This document shows, piece after piece, positions 26,258-34,871 of a DNA stretch of 64,000 bases. Numbering within the stretch: position 1 is the stretch's first letter; every line of letters starts with the position of its first letter. Origin of the DNA: Candidatus Fusobacterium pullicola (GTDB lineage: Bacteria; Fusobacteriota; Fusobacteriia; Fusobacteriales; Fusobacteriaceae); NCBI GenBank assembly GCA_018883725.1, contig JAHLFN010000068.1:1-64000 (forward strand), given 5' to 3'. The notes below the pieces were generated by a model. That model made no database searches, was not told where the DNA came from, and saw only the letters and a list, made by a program, of their open reading frames with translations. The position numbers were made by a program, and so were the translations under genes.

Positions 26258-26953
26258 ATGAAAAGAATATTGGGAGTATTTATATTAATTACAAGTTTAG
26301 TATATGGAGAAGGGTTATTATTTTGGAATGAAAATTCAGAAGAGAAGGCTCAAATAGAGGCTAAAAAACAAGAAATGGCTTTGAGGTGGAAAAAAATAAA
26401 AGAATTAGATAAAAAGATATCTTTTGATAAAAATAAAGAAAACTTAGAAAAAAACTATAAAAAGTATGTAGAGGAATTCAATATATATTTGGAATATATC
26501 AAACAAGATAGCGAAGAATTATTTAAAGTAGGAGATTATTATTTTAAAGATGGTAGATATGAGAAAGCTTATGAAGTTTTTTCTCAAGATAATACAAACT
26601 TAAAAAATGTATTTGGAGCTGCTACAACAGCTAGATTTCTAAGTGAGTATGATAAATCATTAAAGTTATATACTCAAGCAATAAATATGGCACCAGATTT
26701 TTATGAGTCATATTTAGGAAGAGGAATAGTCAATAGAAATATAAAAAATTATTCAGAAGCTATAGAAGATTTTAAAAAATATATGGAATATAAAAAAGAT
26801 GAAGCTGTATATACTGGACTTGGAGATCTTTATATGGTAACAGAGAATTACCAAGAGGCTAAAAAAGTATTAGAAGTAGCAAGAAATAGATATCCAAATT
26901 CTAAGGTAATAAAAGATATGTTAATTAGGGTTTATGCAGAGCTAAAAAGTTAA
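26258..26953 (+). CDS. Exported tetratricopeptide-repeat protein
   Basis: A 231-residue protein with an N-terminal signal peptide (MKRILGVFILITSLVYG, cleavage probably after Gly17). A helical linker leads to about four or five TPR units from residue 80 onward (YFKDGRYEKAYEVF; LKLYTQAINMAPDFYESYLGRGIV; NYSEAIEDFKKYM; NYQEAKKVLEVARNRYPNS). It probably scaffolds periplasmic or outer-membrane complexes; partner not known. It lies between xseA and dprA in the same direction and is probably co-transcribed. Confidence 0.82.
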   Translation: MKRILGVFILITSLVYGEGLLFWNENSEEKAQIEAKKQEMALRWKKIKELDKKISFDKNKENLEKNYKKYVEEFNIYLEYIKQDSEELFKVGDYYFKDGRYEKAYEVFSQDNTNLKNVFGAATTARFLSEYDKSLKLYTQAINMAPDFYESYLGRGIVNRNIKNYSEAIEDFKKYMEYKKDEAVYTGLGDLYMVTENYQEAKKVLEVARNRYPNSKVIKDMLIRVYAELKS

Positions 26954-27001
26954 AACAGATTCAACATATGAATAAAAAATCACAAAAAAGAGGGTGGGAT
27001 C

Positions 27002-28063
27002 TTGGAGTGGTATAGATTAGTAGTTGTAAAATTAAAAGATAGTAGTTTTAGAAGTATAATAAAAAAATTTGAAAAATATGAGGACATTTTTTTGTTAGAT
27101 AAAGTATATTTAAAAAAATATTGTAACTTAGATGAAAGTGAAATAGAAAAAATATATGCTTCTAAAAATATTGATTTAGAGAGTGAGTTAGAAAAATTAA
27201 AAAAACAGAGAGTTTTTTTACTATTTATAAGAGATGAAGGATATCCAGAGGAATTAAGAAATATAGCAAAACCTCCTATATTTTTATATTATCGTGGAGA
27301 TATAACTTTATTAAGCAAAAGAAAAATAGCTATAGTTGGAACTAGAAGAGCAACTTCTTATGGAAGAATTACTTGTGATAAATTAGTTAGAGATTTGGTA
27401 GAGAATGATATTGTCACAGTGAGTGGATTAGCTACAGGTATAGATAGTATCTGTCATCAAAAAACATTGGAGTATGGAGGAAAAACTATAGCTATAGTAG
27501 GAAGTGGCTTAGATGTAGTTTATCCCAAAGAAAATGAAAAAATATGGAAATTGATAGAGATAAAGGGGTTAATTATGAGTGAATATCCCTTAGGTACAGA
27601 ACCATTTCAGTATAATTTTCCGATGAGAAATAGAATAATAGTTGAGATTTCTCAAGGGGTGGTTGTAATAGAGAGTCGTTCAAAAGGTGGAAGTTTAATA
27701 ACAGCAGAGCTAGCTCTAGAAGAGGGGAGAGAGGTGTTTGCTATTCCTGGAGAAATTTCTTCTCCAGCTTCAGAAGGGTGTAATAATTTAATAAAAAATT
27801 CAAGTGCAAAATTAATAACAAATGTAGATGATATCTTAGATGAGTTTGGTTGGAATAAGATTAAAATTAATAGTAGAGATAAATTAAATTTGACAGATTA
27901 TGAGAAAAAAATATACAATGTTTTAGAGAGAGAAAAAAATCTCGATGAAATAATAGAGGAAACTTCTATGAAAGCAGGTGAAATACTATCTATTTTAATG
28001 GATTTGGAGGTAAAAAAGGTAGTAGTGAGTGTGGCTGGAGGAAAGTACAGGAGAAAATTTTAA
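27002..28063 (+). CDS. dprA: DNA-processing protein DprA (Smf)
   Basis: A 353-residue DprA, which loads RecA onto incoming single-stranded DNA in natural transformation. The Rossmann-like core shows AIVGTRRATSYG, VSGLATGIDSICHQ, GSGLDVVYPKEN, NRIIVEISQGVVVIES and GSLITAELALEEGREVFAIPGE. A C-terminal winged-helix domain (about 295-353) is present. The start is the TTG at 27002, behind GGGTGGG; no ATG is suitably placed. Its neighbour topA follows, as in many bacteria. Confidence 0.93.
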   Translation: MEWYRLVVVKLKDSSFRSIIKKFEKYEDIFLLDKVYLKKYCNLDESEIEKIYASKNIDLESELEKLKKQRVFLLFIRDEGYPEELRNIAKPPIFLYYRGDITLLSKRKIAIVGTRRATSYGRITCDKLVRDLVENDIVTVSGLATGIDSICHQKTLEYGGKTIAIVGSGLDVVYPKENEKIWKLIEIKGLIMSEYPLGTEPFQYNFPMRNRIIVEISQGVVVIESRSKGGSLITAELALEEGREVFAIPGEISSPASEGCNNLIKNSSAKLITNVDDILDEFGWNKIKINSRDKLNLTDYEKKIYNVLEREKNLDEIIEETSMKAGEILSILMDLEVKKVVVSVAGGKYRRKF

Positions 28064-28142
28064 ATAGAAGTATTGATTTTTTCTGGAGAATTTAGTAGAA
28101 TGAAACGGAAAAGAGACAAGGAAAACAACAGAGGTGAAGAAA

Positions 28143-30413
28143 ATGGCAAAAGCAGCAGAAAAAAAGAACTTAGTGATAGTTGAGTCACCAGCAAAGGCTA
28201 AAACCATTGAAAAAATCTTGGGAAAGACATATCAAGTAGTAGCGTCTTTTGGACATGTAAGAGATTTACCTAAAAGTAAATTAGGAGTTGATATAGAAAA
28301 TAATTTTACTCCCTCATACTCTACAATAAAAGGTAAGGGAGATGTAATAAAAAATTTAAAAGCATTAGCTAAAAAATCTGATAAGGTTTATCTTGCTTCC
28401 GATCCGGATAGAGAGGGAGAAGCTATAGCTTGGCACATAGCACATGCTTTAAAATTGGATGAAAATGATAATAATAGAATAGAGTTTAATGAGATAACTG
28501 AACATGCAATAAAAGATTCTATTACTCATCCAAGAAAGATAGATATGAATAAGGTTAATGCTCAACAAGCAAGAAGAATATTAGACAGATTAGTGGGATA
28601 TGGAATTAGTTCCCTTCTTTGGAAGAGTGTAGCTTCTAATACGAGTGCTGGTAGAGTTCAGTCAGTAGCTTTAAAACTTATTTGTGATTTAGAGCATGAG
28701 ATAAAGAAATTTGTACCAGTTAAATTTTGGGAAGTAAAGGGAGATTTTACTAATGATTTAAAACTATCTCTATATAGAGTAGAAAATAAAAAGATAGATA
28801 GATTAACTGATGAGGATATAGTAAAAGAGATAAAAAAAATTGAGAAAAAAGAATTTACAATAGTAGAGGCTAAAGTAACTAAGAAAACTAAAAATTCACC
28901 TCTGCCATTAAAAACAAGTACTTTACAACAATTAGCCTCATCTTATTTAGGATTTTCTGCTTCAAAAACTATGAGAATAGCTCAAGGATTATATGAAGGA
29001 ATAGATGTAAATGGGGTACACAAAGGGCTTATAACATATATGAGAACAGACTCTACAAGAATTTCTGAAGATGCTCAAGAGATGGCTAAGAATTATATAT
29101 TAGAAAATTTCGGAAAAGAGTATTTAGGAGTGAAAAAAGAGAGTAAGAGTAAGCAAAAAATTCAAGATGCTCATGAGGCAATTCGTCCAACAGATATAAC
29201 TCTTACACCAGAAATTTTAGAAAATTCCTTAGATAAAGATCAAATTAAGTTGTATAAGCTTATCTGGGATAGATTTTTAATATCACAGCTAGCTCCTATG
29301 AAGTATGAACAGTTTGAACTTGTAGCAAACTATGAAAAATTTGATTTTAGAGGAACGATAAATAAGATAATATTTGATGGGTATTATAAAATATTTAAAG
29401 AAGATGAGGATTTACCTCTTGGTGATTTTCCAGAGATAAAAGTTGGAGATAAGAGTAAACTTGAAAAGCTACATATAAAAGAGGACTTTACAAAACCACC
29501 TTCAAGATTTACAGAGTCTTCACTTGTTAAAAAACTTGAGGCTGAAGGGATTGGAAGACCATCTACCTACGCTTCTATAATAGAGACATTGAAAAAGAGA
29601 GAGTATGTAAAAATAGAGGGAAAAAGTTTTATTCCTACAGAGTTAGGGTTTGAAATAGAGGAAGCCTTAGATGAAAATTTCCCAAATATAATGAATGTTA
29701 AGTTCACAGCTGAAATGGAAACAGAGCTTGATGAAATAGCTGATGGTGAAAAAGATTGGATAAAATTATTATCTGATTTCTATAGAGAGTTAAAGAGATA
29801 TATAGATAAGTATGCTCAAAAAGTTGAAGAGGAATCAAATAGAATAGTTGAATCTGATGTTCCGTGTAGTTGTGGAAAGGGAAATATGATATTAAAAACA
29901 GGAAGATTTGGAAGATATTTAGCTTGTCCACATGTAGATGATGAGAGTGGATGTCAAGAGAAAATATCCTTAAAAGGGATAGAGATTCCTGCAGAAGATA
30001 TAAAAAATGGTAAAATATTTGTCAAAGATAGAGTGGAAGAGCTTGTAAAATCAAAACAAGGAAAACCAACAGATGTTAAAACGGAAAATGGAGATATCTA
30101 TCTTTTAAAAACAGGAAGATTTGGAAGCTATCTTGAGAGTGAAAATTACGCTAAGGATAATTTGAGAATGCCGTTGCCACCTGAAATAAGGAAAGCTTTG
30201 GCTAATAATCAAGTGATAGAAAAAGATGGTGTTGTCCAAATTAATTCAGAATTGAGAAAACTTCTAGATGAAGATGAAAAAATATTAAAAGAGGCTGGAG
30301 TATGTGAAAAGTGTGGAAGACCATTTAAAATAGGAAGAGGAAGATGGGGGAAATTCCTAGCTTGTACAGGATATCCAGAGTGTAAAAATATAAGAAAAAT
30401 AGAGAAAAAGTAA
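28143..30413 (+). CDS. topA: DNA topoisomerase I
   Basis: A 756-residue type IA topoisomerase that relaxes negative supercoils. The Toprim domain runs from VIVESPAKAKTIEKIL to SDPDREGEAIAWH (87-98), and the active tyrosine is Tyr299 in ITYMRTDSTR. The C-terminus has two four-cysteine zinc-ribbon domains (CSCGKGNMILKTG...C and CEKCGRPFKIG...C). A GTG at 28134 is in frame, but AGAGGTG (28130-28136) serves the ATG at 28143. Order dprA-topA-trmFO-xerC-hslV resembles Firmicutes. Confidence 0.97.
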   Translation: MAKAAEKKNLVIVESPAKAKTIEKILGKTYQVVASFGHVRDLPKSKLGVDIENNFTPSYSTIKGKGDVIKNLKALAKKSDKVYLASDPDREGEAIAWHIAHALKLDENDNNRIEFNEITEHAIKDSITHPRKIDMNKVNAQQARRILDRLVGYGISSLLWKSVASNTSAGRVQSVALKLICDLEHEIKKFVPVKFWEVKGDFTNDLKLSLYRVENKKIDRLTDEDIVKEIKKIEKKEFTIVEAKVTKKTKNSPLPLKTSTLQQLASSYLGFSASKTMRIAQGLYEGIDVNGVHKGLITYMRTDSTRISEDAQEMAKNYILENFGKEYLGVKKESKSKQKIQDAHEAIRPTDITLTPEILENSLDKDQIKLYKLIWDRFLISQLAPMKYEQFELVANYEKFDFRGTINKIIFDGYYKIFKEDEDLPLGDFPEIKVGDKSKLEKLHIKEDFTKPPSRFTESSLVKKLEAEGIGRPSTYASIIETLKKREYVKIEGKSFIPTELGFEIEEALDENFPNIMNVKFTAEMETELDEIADGEKDWIKLLSDFYRELKRYIDKYAQKVEEESNRIVESDVPCSCGKGNMILKTGRFGRYLACPHVDDESGCQEKISLKGIEIPAEDIKNGKIFVKDRVEELVKSKQGKPTDVKTENGDIYLLKTGRFGSYLESENYAKDNLRMPLPPEIRKALANNQVIEKDGVVQINSELRKLLDEDEKILKEAGVCEKCGRPFKIGRGRWGKFLACTGYPECKNIRKIEKK

Positions 30414-30423
30414 GGAGCAATTA

Positions 30424-31737
30424 ATGATATATAATAAGGATGTAATAGTAGTAGGGGCAGGACTTGCAGGGAGTGAAGCGGCTTATCAATTAGCTAAAAG
30501 AGGAATAAAAGTAAAGCTTTACGAGATGAAAAAAGTAAAGAAAACCGAGGCTCATAAAAGTGAAAATTTTGCTGAATTAGTATGTAGTAACTCTTTAGGA
30601 GCAGATAACTTAGCAAATGCTTCTGGTCTTATGAAGGAAGAACTTAGAAGAATGGATTCTCTAGTTATAAAAAGTGCAGATAATAATAGAGTACCTGCTG
30701 GACAAGCATTAGCTGTTGATAGAGATGGTTTTTCTCAAGAGATTACAGATAAATTAAGAAATATGGAAAATATAGAGATAATAGAGGAAGAGTTAACTGA
30801 GATACCAGAGGATAAAATTGTTTTGATTGCTTCTGGTCCACTTACTTCAGATGCACTATCTAAGAAGATAGGAGAGATAACACATAGTGACTATCTATAT
30901 TTCTACGATGCAGCAGCACCTATAGTAACATTGGAGTCTATAAATATGGATATAGCTTATCGTCAATCTCGTTATGGTAAAGGAGATGGAGAATATATTA
31001 ACTGTCCAATGGATAAGGAGCAATATTACAATTTTTACAATGCTCTTATAACTGCTGAAAGAGCACCACTAAAAGCTTTTGAAGAGGAAAAAATATTTGA
31101 TGCCTGTATGCCAGTGGAGAGAATTGCAATGACTGGAGAGAGAACATTAGTATTTGGACCTCTAAAACCAAAGGGACTTATAAATCCTAAAACTGATAAG
31201 ATGGATTATGCTGTTGTTCAGTTAAGACAGGATGATAAAGAGGGGAAATTATATAATCTAGTAGGCTTCCAAACAAACTTAAAATGGGGAGAGCAAAAAA
31301 GAGTATTTTCTATGATACCAGGGCTTGAAAATGCAGAATTTATAAGATATGGAGTTATGCATAGAAATACATTTATCAATTCAACTCAATTGTTAGATGA
31401 AAGTCTAAAACTAAAGACAAAAGATAATGTTTATTTTGCTGGACAAATTACAGGGAGTGAAGGGTATGTATCTTCTATAGCTACAGGAATGATGGCTGCT
31501 ATTAATATAGCTCATAGATTGGAAGGAAAAACACCGTTTATTCTAGATGATAGAAGTGCTATAGGAGCAATGGTAAAATATATAACAGAAGATAAAAAGA
31601 ATTTTCAACCAATGGGACCTAACTTTGGAATAATAAGAAGTTTAGATGAAAGAATAAGAGATAAAAAAGAGAAATATAGTAAAATATCAGCAATAGCATT
31701 AGAATATTTAGAAACAAAACTAGATGAGATAAAATAA
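30424..31737 (+). CDS. trmFO: Methylenetetrahydrofolate--tRNA (uracil-5-)-methyltransferase TrmFO
   Basis: A 437-residue FAD-dependent enzyme that makes 5-methyluridine at tRNA position 54 using methylenetetrahydrofolate. The N-terminal FAD motif VVGAGLAGSEAA (9-20) is followed by HKSENFAELVCSNSLGA with the conserved catalytic-region Cys, GPLTSDALS, and a C-terminal GYVSSIATGMMAAINIA. It starts 10 bases after topA with AGGAG. Confidence 0.96.
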   Translation: MIYNKDVIVVGAGLAGSEAAYQLAKRGIKVKLYEMKKVKKTEAHKSENFAELVCSNSLGADNLANASGLMKEELRRMDSLVIKSADNNRVPAGQALAVDRDGFSQEITDKLRNMENIEIIEEELTEIPEDKIVLIASGPLTSDALSKKIGEITHSDYLYFYDAAAPIVTLESINMDIAYRQSRYGKGDGEYINCPMDKEQYYNFYNALITAERAPLKAFEEEKIFDACMPVERIAMTGERTLVFGPLKPKGLINPKTDKMDYAVVQLRQDDKEGKLYNLVGFQTNLKWGEQKRVFSMIPGLENAEFIRYGVMHRNTFINSTQLLDESLKLKTKDNVYFAGQITGSEGYVSSIATGMMAAINIAHRLEGKTPFILDDRSAIGAMVKYITEDKKNFQPMGPNFGIIRSLDERIRDKKEKYSKISAIALEYLETKLDEIK

Positions 31738-31742
31738 AAAAA

Positions 31743-31771
31743 TTGCAATATTTAGAAAAATAGTATATAAT
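31743..31771 (+). promoter_or_regulatory. Promoter for the xerC-like gene
   Basis: TTGCAA (31743-31748), a 17-base spacer, then TATAAT (31766-31771). The predicted transcription start is only about 14 bases before the ATG at 31792, so the mRNA leader would be very short. Confidence 0.6.
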
Positions 31772-31791
31772 GTGGAGTGGTCTTGTAAACG

Positions 31792-32661
31792 ATGGAGAAG
31801 AAAAATATAGAAAGAGAGATTAAAGATTTTCTATATTTAGCTGAATTTGGAGAGAATAAAAGTTTAAATACAGTTAGATCGATGAAAAAAGATCTATATC
31901 AAATGGCCCAGTATCTCTATGACACCGAGAAGATAGAGAATAGTATGGAGATAGATTCAGTAATGTTAAGAAGTTTTCTTGCAAAGTTACAAGAAGATGG
32001 AATTACCAAACGAACGATAAACAGAAAACTATCTTCAATGCGTTCTTTCTTCAAATATCTTGTAAAGAATAAACTAATAAATCAAAGTCCAATAGAGGTA
32101 ATAGCATCTCCAAGCTTTTATGTAGAAAAACCAGATATATTATCAATAGAAGAGATAAATAGATTAAGAGAAGCTATATCTTTAAAAAATACAAATGGAT
32201 TAAGAGACAGATTGATATTAGAGCTACTTTATTCTAGCGGAATAACTTCAAATGAGATGTTAGGAGTTGGAGAAAGTGTATTTGATTTAGATAGAAGAGA
32301 ACTCTATGTAGCTAATGGAAAAAATAGAAGAGTAGTATTTTTTAGTGAAAGAACAAGAGAGTTTTTTAAAAAATATGTAGAGTCTAAAAAAGAGAAATAT
32401 AAAGATAGATATAATCCTGATATATTATTTGTAAATGGATCAGCAACGAGATTAAGTGATAGATCACTACGTAGAATAATTGATAGATATGCTTTAAAAG
32501 CTGGAATAGAGAGAGAGATCAGTCCATATAGCTTTAGACATACATTTGCTGTTCATATGCTATCTAATGGAATGGATATACTGTATCTAAAAGAGCTGAT
32601 GGGACATGTAACATTAGAAAGTACAAAAATATATCAAGAATTAGTTAAGATAAAAGTTTAG
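31792..32661 (+). CDS. XerC-like tyrosine recombinase lacking two catalytic residues
   Basis: A 289-residue protein with an N-terminal SAM-like core-binding domain and a C-terminal tyrosine-recombinase domain, in the place of codV/xerC. Arg249, His272 and Tyr281 (STKIYQ) are present and Lys177 is likely. The first catalytic Arg, normally in GLRVSEL, is replaced: here GITSNEM, with Thr at 152. The first His of HxLRH is Tyr246 (PYSFRH). Without Arg I, normal strand exchange is doubtful, so it may be an accessory or degenerate Xer partner. The ATG has no ribosome site at the usual distance and sits close behind its promoter. Confidence 0.85.
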   Translation: MEKKNIEREIKDFLYLAEFGENKSLNTVRSMKKDLYQMAQYLYDTEKIENSMEIDSVMLRSFLAKLQEDGITKRTINRKLSSMRSFFKYLVKNKLINQSPIEVIASPSFYVEKPDILSIEEINRLREAISLKNTNGLRDRLILELLYSSGITSNEMLGVGESVFDLDRRELYVANGKNRRVVFFSERTREFFKKYVESKKEKYKDRYNPDILFVNGSATRLSDRSLRRIIDRYALKAGIEREISPYSFRHTFAVHMLSNGMDILYLKELMGHVTLESTKIYQELVKIKV

Positions 32662-32684
32662 TATGAAGCAATGAGGAGAGAGAT

Positions 32685-33215
32685 ATGATAAAAGCTACTA
32701 CTATAGTTGCTGTAAAGAAAGATGGAAGAGTTGCTATGGCTGGAGATGGTCAAGTGACTTTTGGAGAAGTAGTATTTAAAAGCAATGCTAAAAAGATAAG
32801 AAAAATAGAAAAGTATGAGATAATGGCTGGATTTGCAGGAGCAGCAGCTGATGCTTTTGCTCTTATGGATAAATTTGAAAGTAAATTAGATGAATTTGGT
32901 GGAAATCTGAAAAAGTCAGCAGTAGAACTAGCTAAAGAATGGAGAAATGATAAAGCATTAAGAGTTTTAGATGCTATGTTAATAGTAGCAGATAAAAATA
33001 CAATTTTAGTTCTTTCAGGAAATGGAGATGTAATAGAACCGGATGGAGATGTTGCAGCTATAGGAAGTGGTGGAAGCTATGCCTATGCAGCTGCGAGGGC
33101 AATGATTTTATATGGAAAAGAGATGCCTGTTGAGGAGATAGCAATTGGTGCTATGGCTATTGCTGGAGAAATGTGTATTTACACAAATTCAAATATTACT
33201 TATGATGTAATTTAA
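32685..33215 (+). CDS. hslV: ATP-dependent protease peptidase subunit HslV
   Basis: A 176-residue proteasome-beta-like peptidase. It begins [27 protein letters not shown]; the family nucleophile is the N-terminal Thr, here Thr5 if a four-residue propeptide is removed, as in a B. subtilis ClpQ-like arrangement with a longer N-terminus. Later motifs are [19 protein letters not shown] and [16 protein letters not shown]. It needs the HslU ATPase, but no hslU follows; yqeH comes next. AGGAGAG precedes the ATG. Confidence 0.93.
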   Translation: MIKATTIVAVKKDGRVAMAGDGQVTFGEVVFKSNAKKIRKIEKYEIMAGFAGAAADAFALMDKFESKLDEFGGNLKKSAVELAKEWRNDKALRVLDAMLIVADKNTILVLSGNGDVIEPDGDVAAIGSGGSYAYAAARAMILYGKEMPVEEIAIGAMAIAGEMCIYTNSNITYDVI

Positions 33216-33232
33216 ATAGAGGAGAAGATGCT

Positions 33233-34348
33233 ATGAGTAAGAAAATTTGTATAGGGTGTGGAATAGAATTACAAAGTGATTACCCAGAGAAAAATGGATA
33301 TCTTCCAGCAGCAAAGTTAGAGGAAGCTGGAGAGCATTATTGTCAAAGATGTTTTAAAATAAAAAATTATGGGAAGTATATGCCTGTAAGACTTACTAGA
33401 GATGACTATAGAAGAGTAGTACAAGAGGAAATGAATAATGCACAAGTTGCAATAGCTGTATTTGATATTATTGATTTTGAAGGATCATTTGACGATGAGA
33501 TATTAGATGTTTTAAGAGAAATGGATTCAATAGTTGTAATTAATAAGTTAGATCTTATTCCAGATGAGAAACATCCTTCAGAGGTTGCAAATTGGGTAAA
33601 AACAAGATTAGCAGAAGAAGGAATAGCTCCATTAGATATAGCTATAGTAAGTAGTAAAAATGGATATGGAATAAATGGAATATTTAAGAAAATAAAGCAT
33701 TTTTATCCAGAAGGGGTAGAAGCCTTAGTTTTGGGAGTAACAAATGTTGGAAAATCAAGTATTGTAAATAGATTACTTGGATTAAAAAAAGTAACAGTTT
33801 CTAAATACCCTGGAACAACATTAAAAAGTGTAAGAAATCAAATTCCTCATACTAAGATAACATTGATTGATACTCCTGGATTAATTCCAGAAGGAAGAAT
33901 ATCAGATTTAGTCTGTGAAAATTGTAACTTAAAGATGATACCTGCAAATGAGATATCTAGAAAAACTTTCAAAATGTCAAAGGGAAGAGCTTTAATTATT
34001 GGTGAATTATTATGGTTTAAGGTTTTAAATAATGATGAGACAAAACCAATTTTCTCATTATATGCAGCTAAAGATGTAACTTTCCATGAAACAAATGAAG
34101 AGAAGTTAAAAGAGCTTTTAAAGGCAGATAGAGGAGATTTATTGACACCACCTTGTGAAGAGTGTAGAGATAGATACAGAAGTTTAGAAAAAGTAAAACA
34201 TAAAATTACAGTAAAAACAGGAGAAGAGCTTGTATTTAAAGGACTTGGATGGATATCTGTAAAAAGAGGACCTTTAGATATAGAGATAACAGCACCAAAA
34301 GAAGCTGGTATAGTTATAAGAGATGCTTTTATCAAGCCAAGAAGATAG
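33233..34348 (+). CDS. yqeH: Ribosome-biogenesis GTPase YqeH
   Basis: A 371-residue circularly permuted GTPase. An N-terminal zinc finger (C6, C9, C37, C40) is followed by G4 NKLD (104-107), then G1 GVTNVGKSS (168-176) and G3 DTPG (213-216), the permuted order typical of YqeH/RbgA relatives. It has a C-terminal zinc-containing region (CENCNLKMIP; CEECRDRY). In B. subtilis it is needed for 30S subunit assembly. GAGGAG precedes the ATG; the next ATG is 1 base after its stop. Confidence 0.94.
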   Translation: MSKKICIGCGIELQSDYPEKNGYLPAAKLEEAGEHYCQRCFKIKNYGKYMPVRLTRDDYRRVVQEEMNNAQVAIAVFDIIDFEGSFDDEILDVLREMDSIVVINKLDLIPDEKHPSEVANWVKTRLAEEGIAPLDIAIVSSKNGYGINGIFKKIKHFYPEGVEALVLGVTNVGKSSIVNRLLGLKKVTVSKYPGTTLKSVRNQIPHTKITLIDTPGLIPEGRISDLVCENCNLKMIPANEISRKTFKMSKGRALIIGELLWFKVLNNDETKPIFSLYAAKDVTFHETNEEKLKELLKADRGDLLTPPCEECRDRYRSLEKVKHKITVKTGEELVFKGLGWISVKRGPLDIEITAPKEAGIVIRDAFIKPRR

Positions 34349-34349
34349 T

Positions 34350-34835
34350 ATGACTAAGATTATAAAAGAGTTTAAAGAAAAGATTATTGTAGGTTTTTTT
34401 TCAATAATTGTTATAATTGCTGTTATTGCTTTAGGAAGTTATAATGTAAAGGATTTAAAAGAGGTAAAAAAAGCAGAAGAAACATTAAATAATTTAGTAG
34501 AATTAAGAGCAGCTTTAGAGAAATATTATCAATTGACTCAAAGTTATCCTGATTTATCAAAAGAGGGAGTAAAGGATAATTTACAACTTTTAGATTATAA
34601 AGATGATAAAGGGAAAGTAATATCTTTTGCTAAAATTTATGGACATAACTCTATTCCTAAAACCTCTGGAAGTGAAGTAAGTGCAGCAAGCAATATAGTA
34701 TATGACACATCAGAATTTACAAAAGGGAATAATAATGGTGGATGGAACTATGACTTTTCTGGAAAAACAGGAGAAATTCATGCCAATCTTCCATATAACG
34801 TTTATTCTCAAGGAATTAATTGGTGTGAATATTAA
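34350..34835 (+). CDS. Pilin-like protein with a degenerate prepilin motif
   Basis: A 161-residue protein with one N-terminal hydrophobic helix (about 11-29) followed by LNNLVELRAALEKYYQLTQSYPDL, the pattern seen in type II/IV pseudopilins (helix, then a Y-P turn). The canonical prepilin site (G-F-x3-E) is not met: VGFFSIIVIIAV has Gly15-Phe16 but Ile, not Glu, at +5. The C-terminal half has a Gly-rich NNGGWNYDFSGKTGEIHANLP segment like pilin beta-sheets. It is probably anchored in the membrane. It is tightly linked to yqeH, with an ATG 1 base after its stop. Confidence 0.75.
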   Translation: MTKIIKEFKEKIIVGFFSIIVIIAVIALGSYNVKDLKEVKKAEETLNNLVELRAALEKYYQLTQSYPDLSKEGVKDNLQLLDYKDDKGKVISFAKIYGHNSIPKTSGSEVSAASNIVYDTSEFTKGNNNGGWNYDFSGKTGEIHANLPYNVYSQGINWCEY

Positions 34836-34871
34836 TATAAATGTATAAGGAAAATAGAAAGGAAAGTAAGT

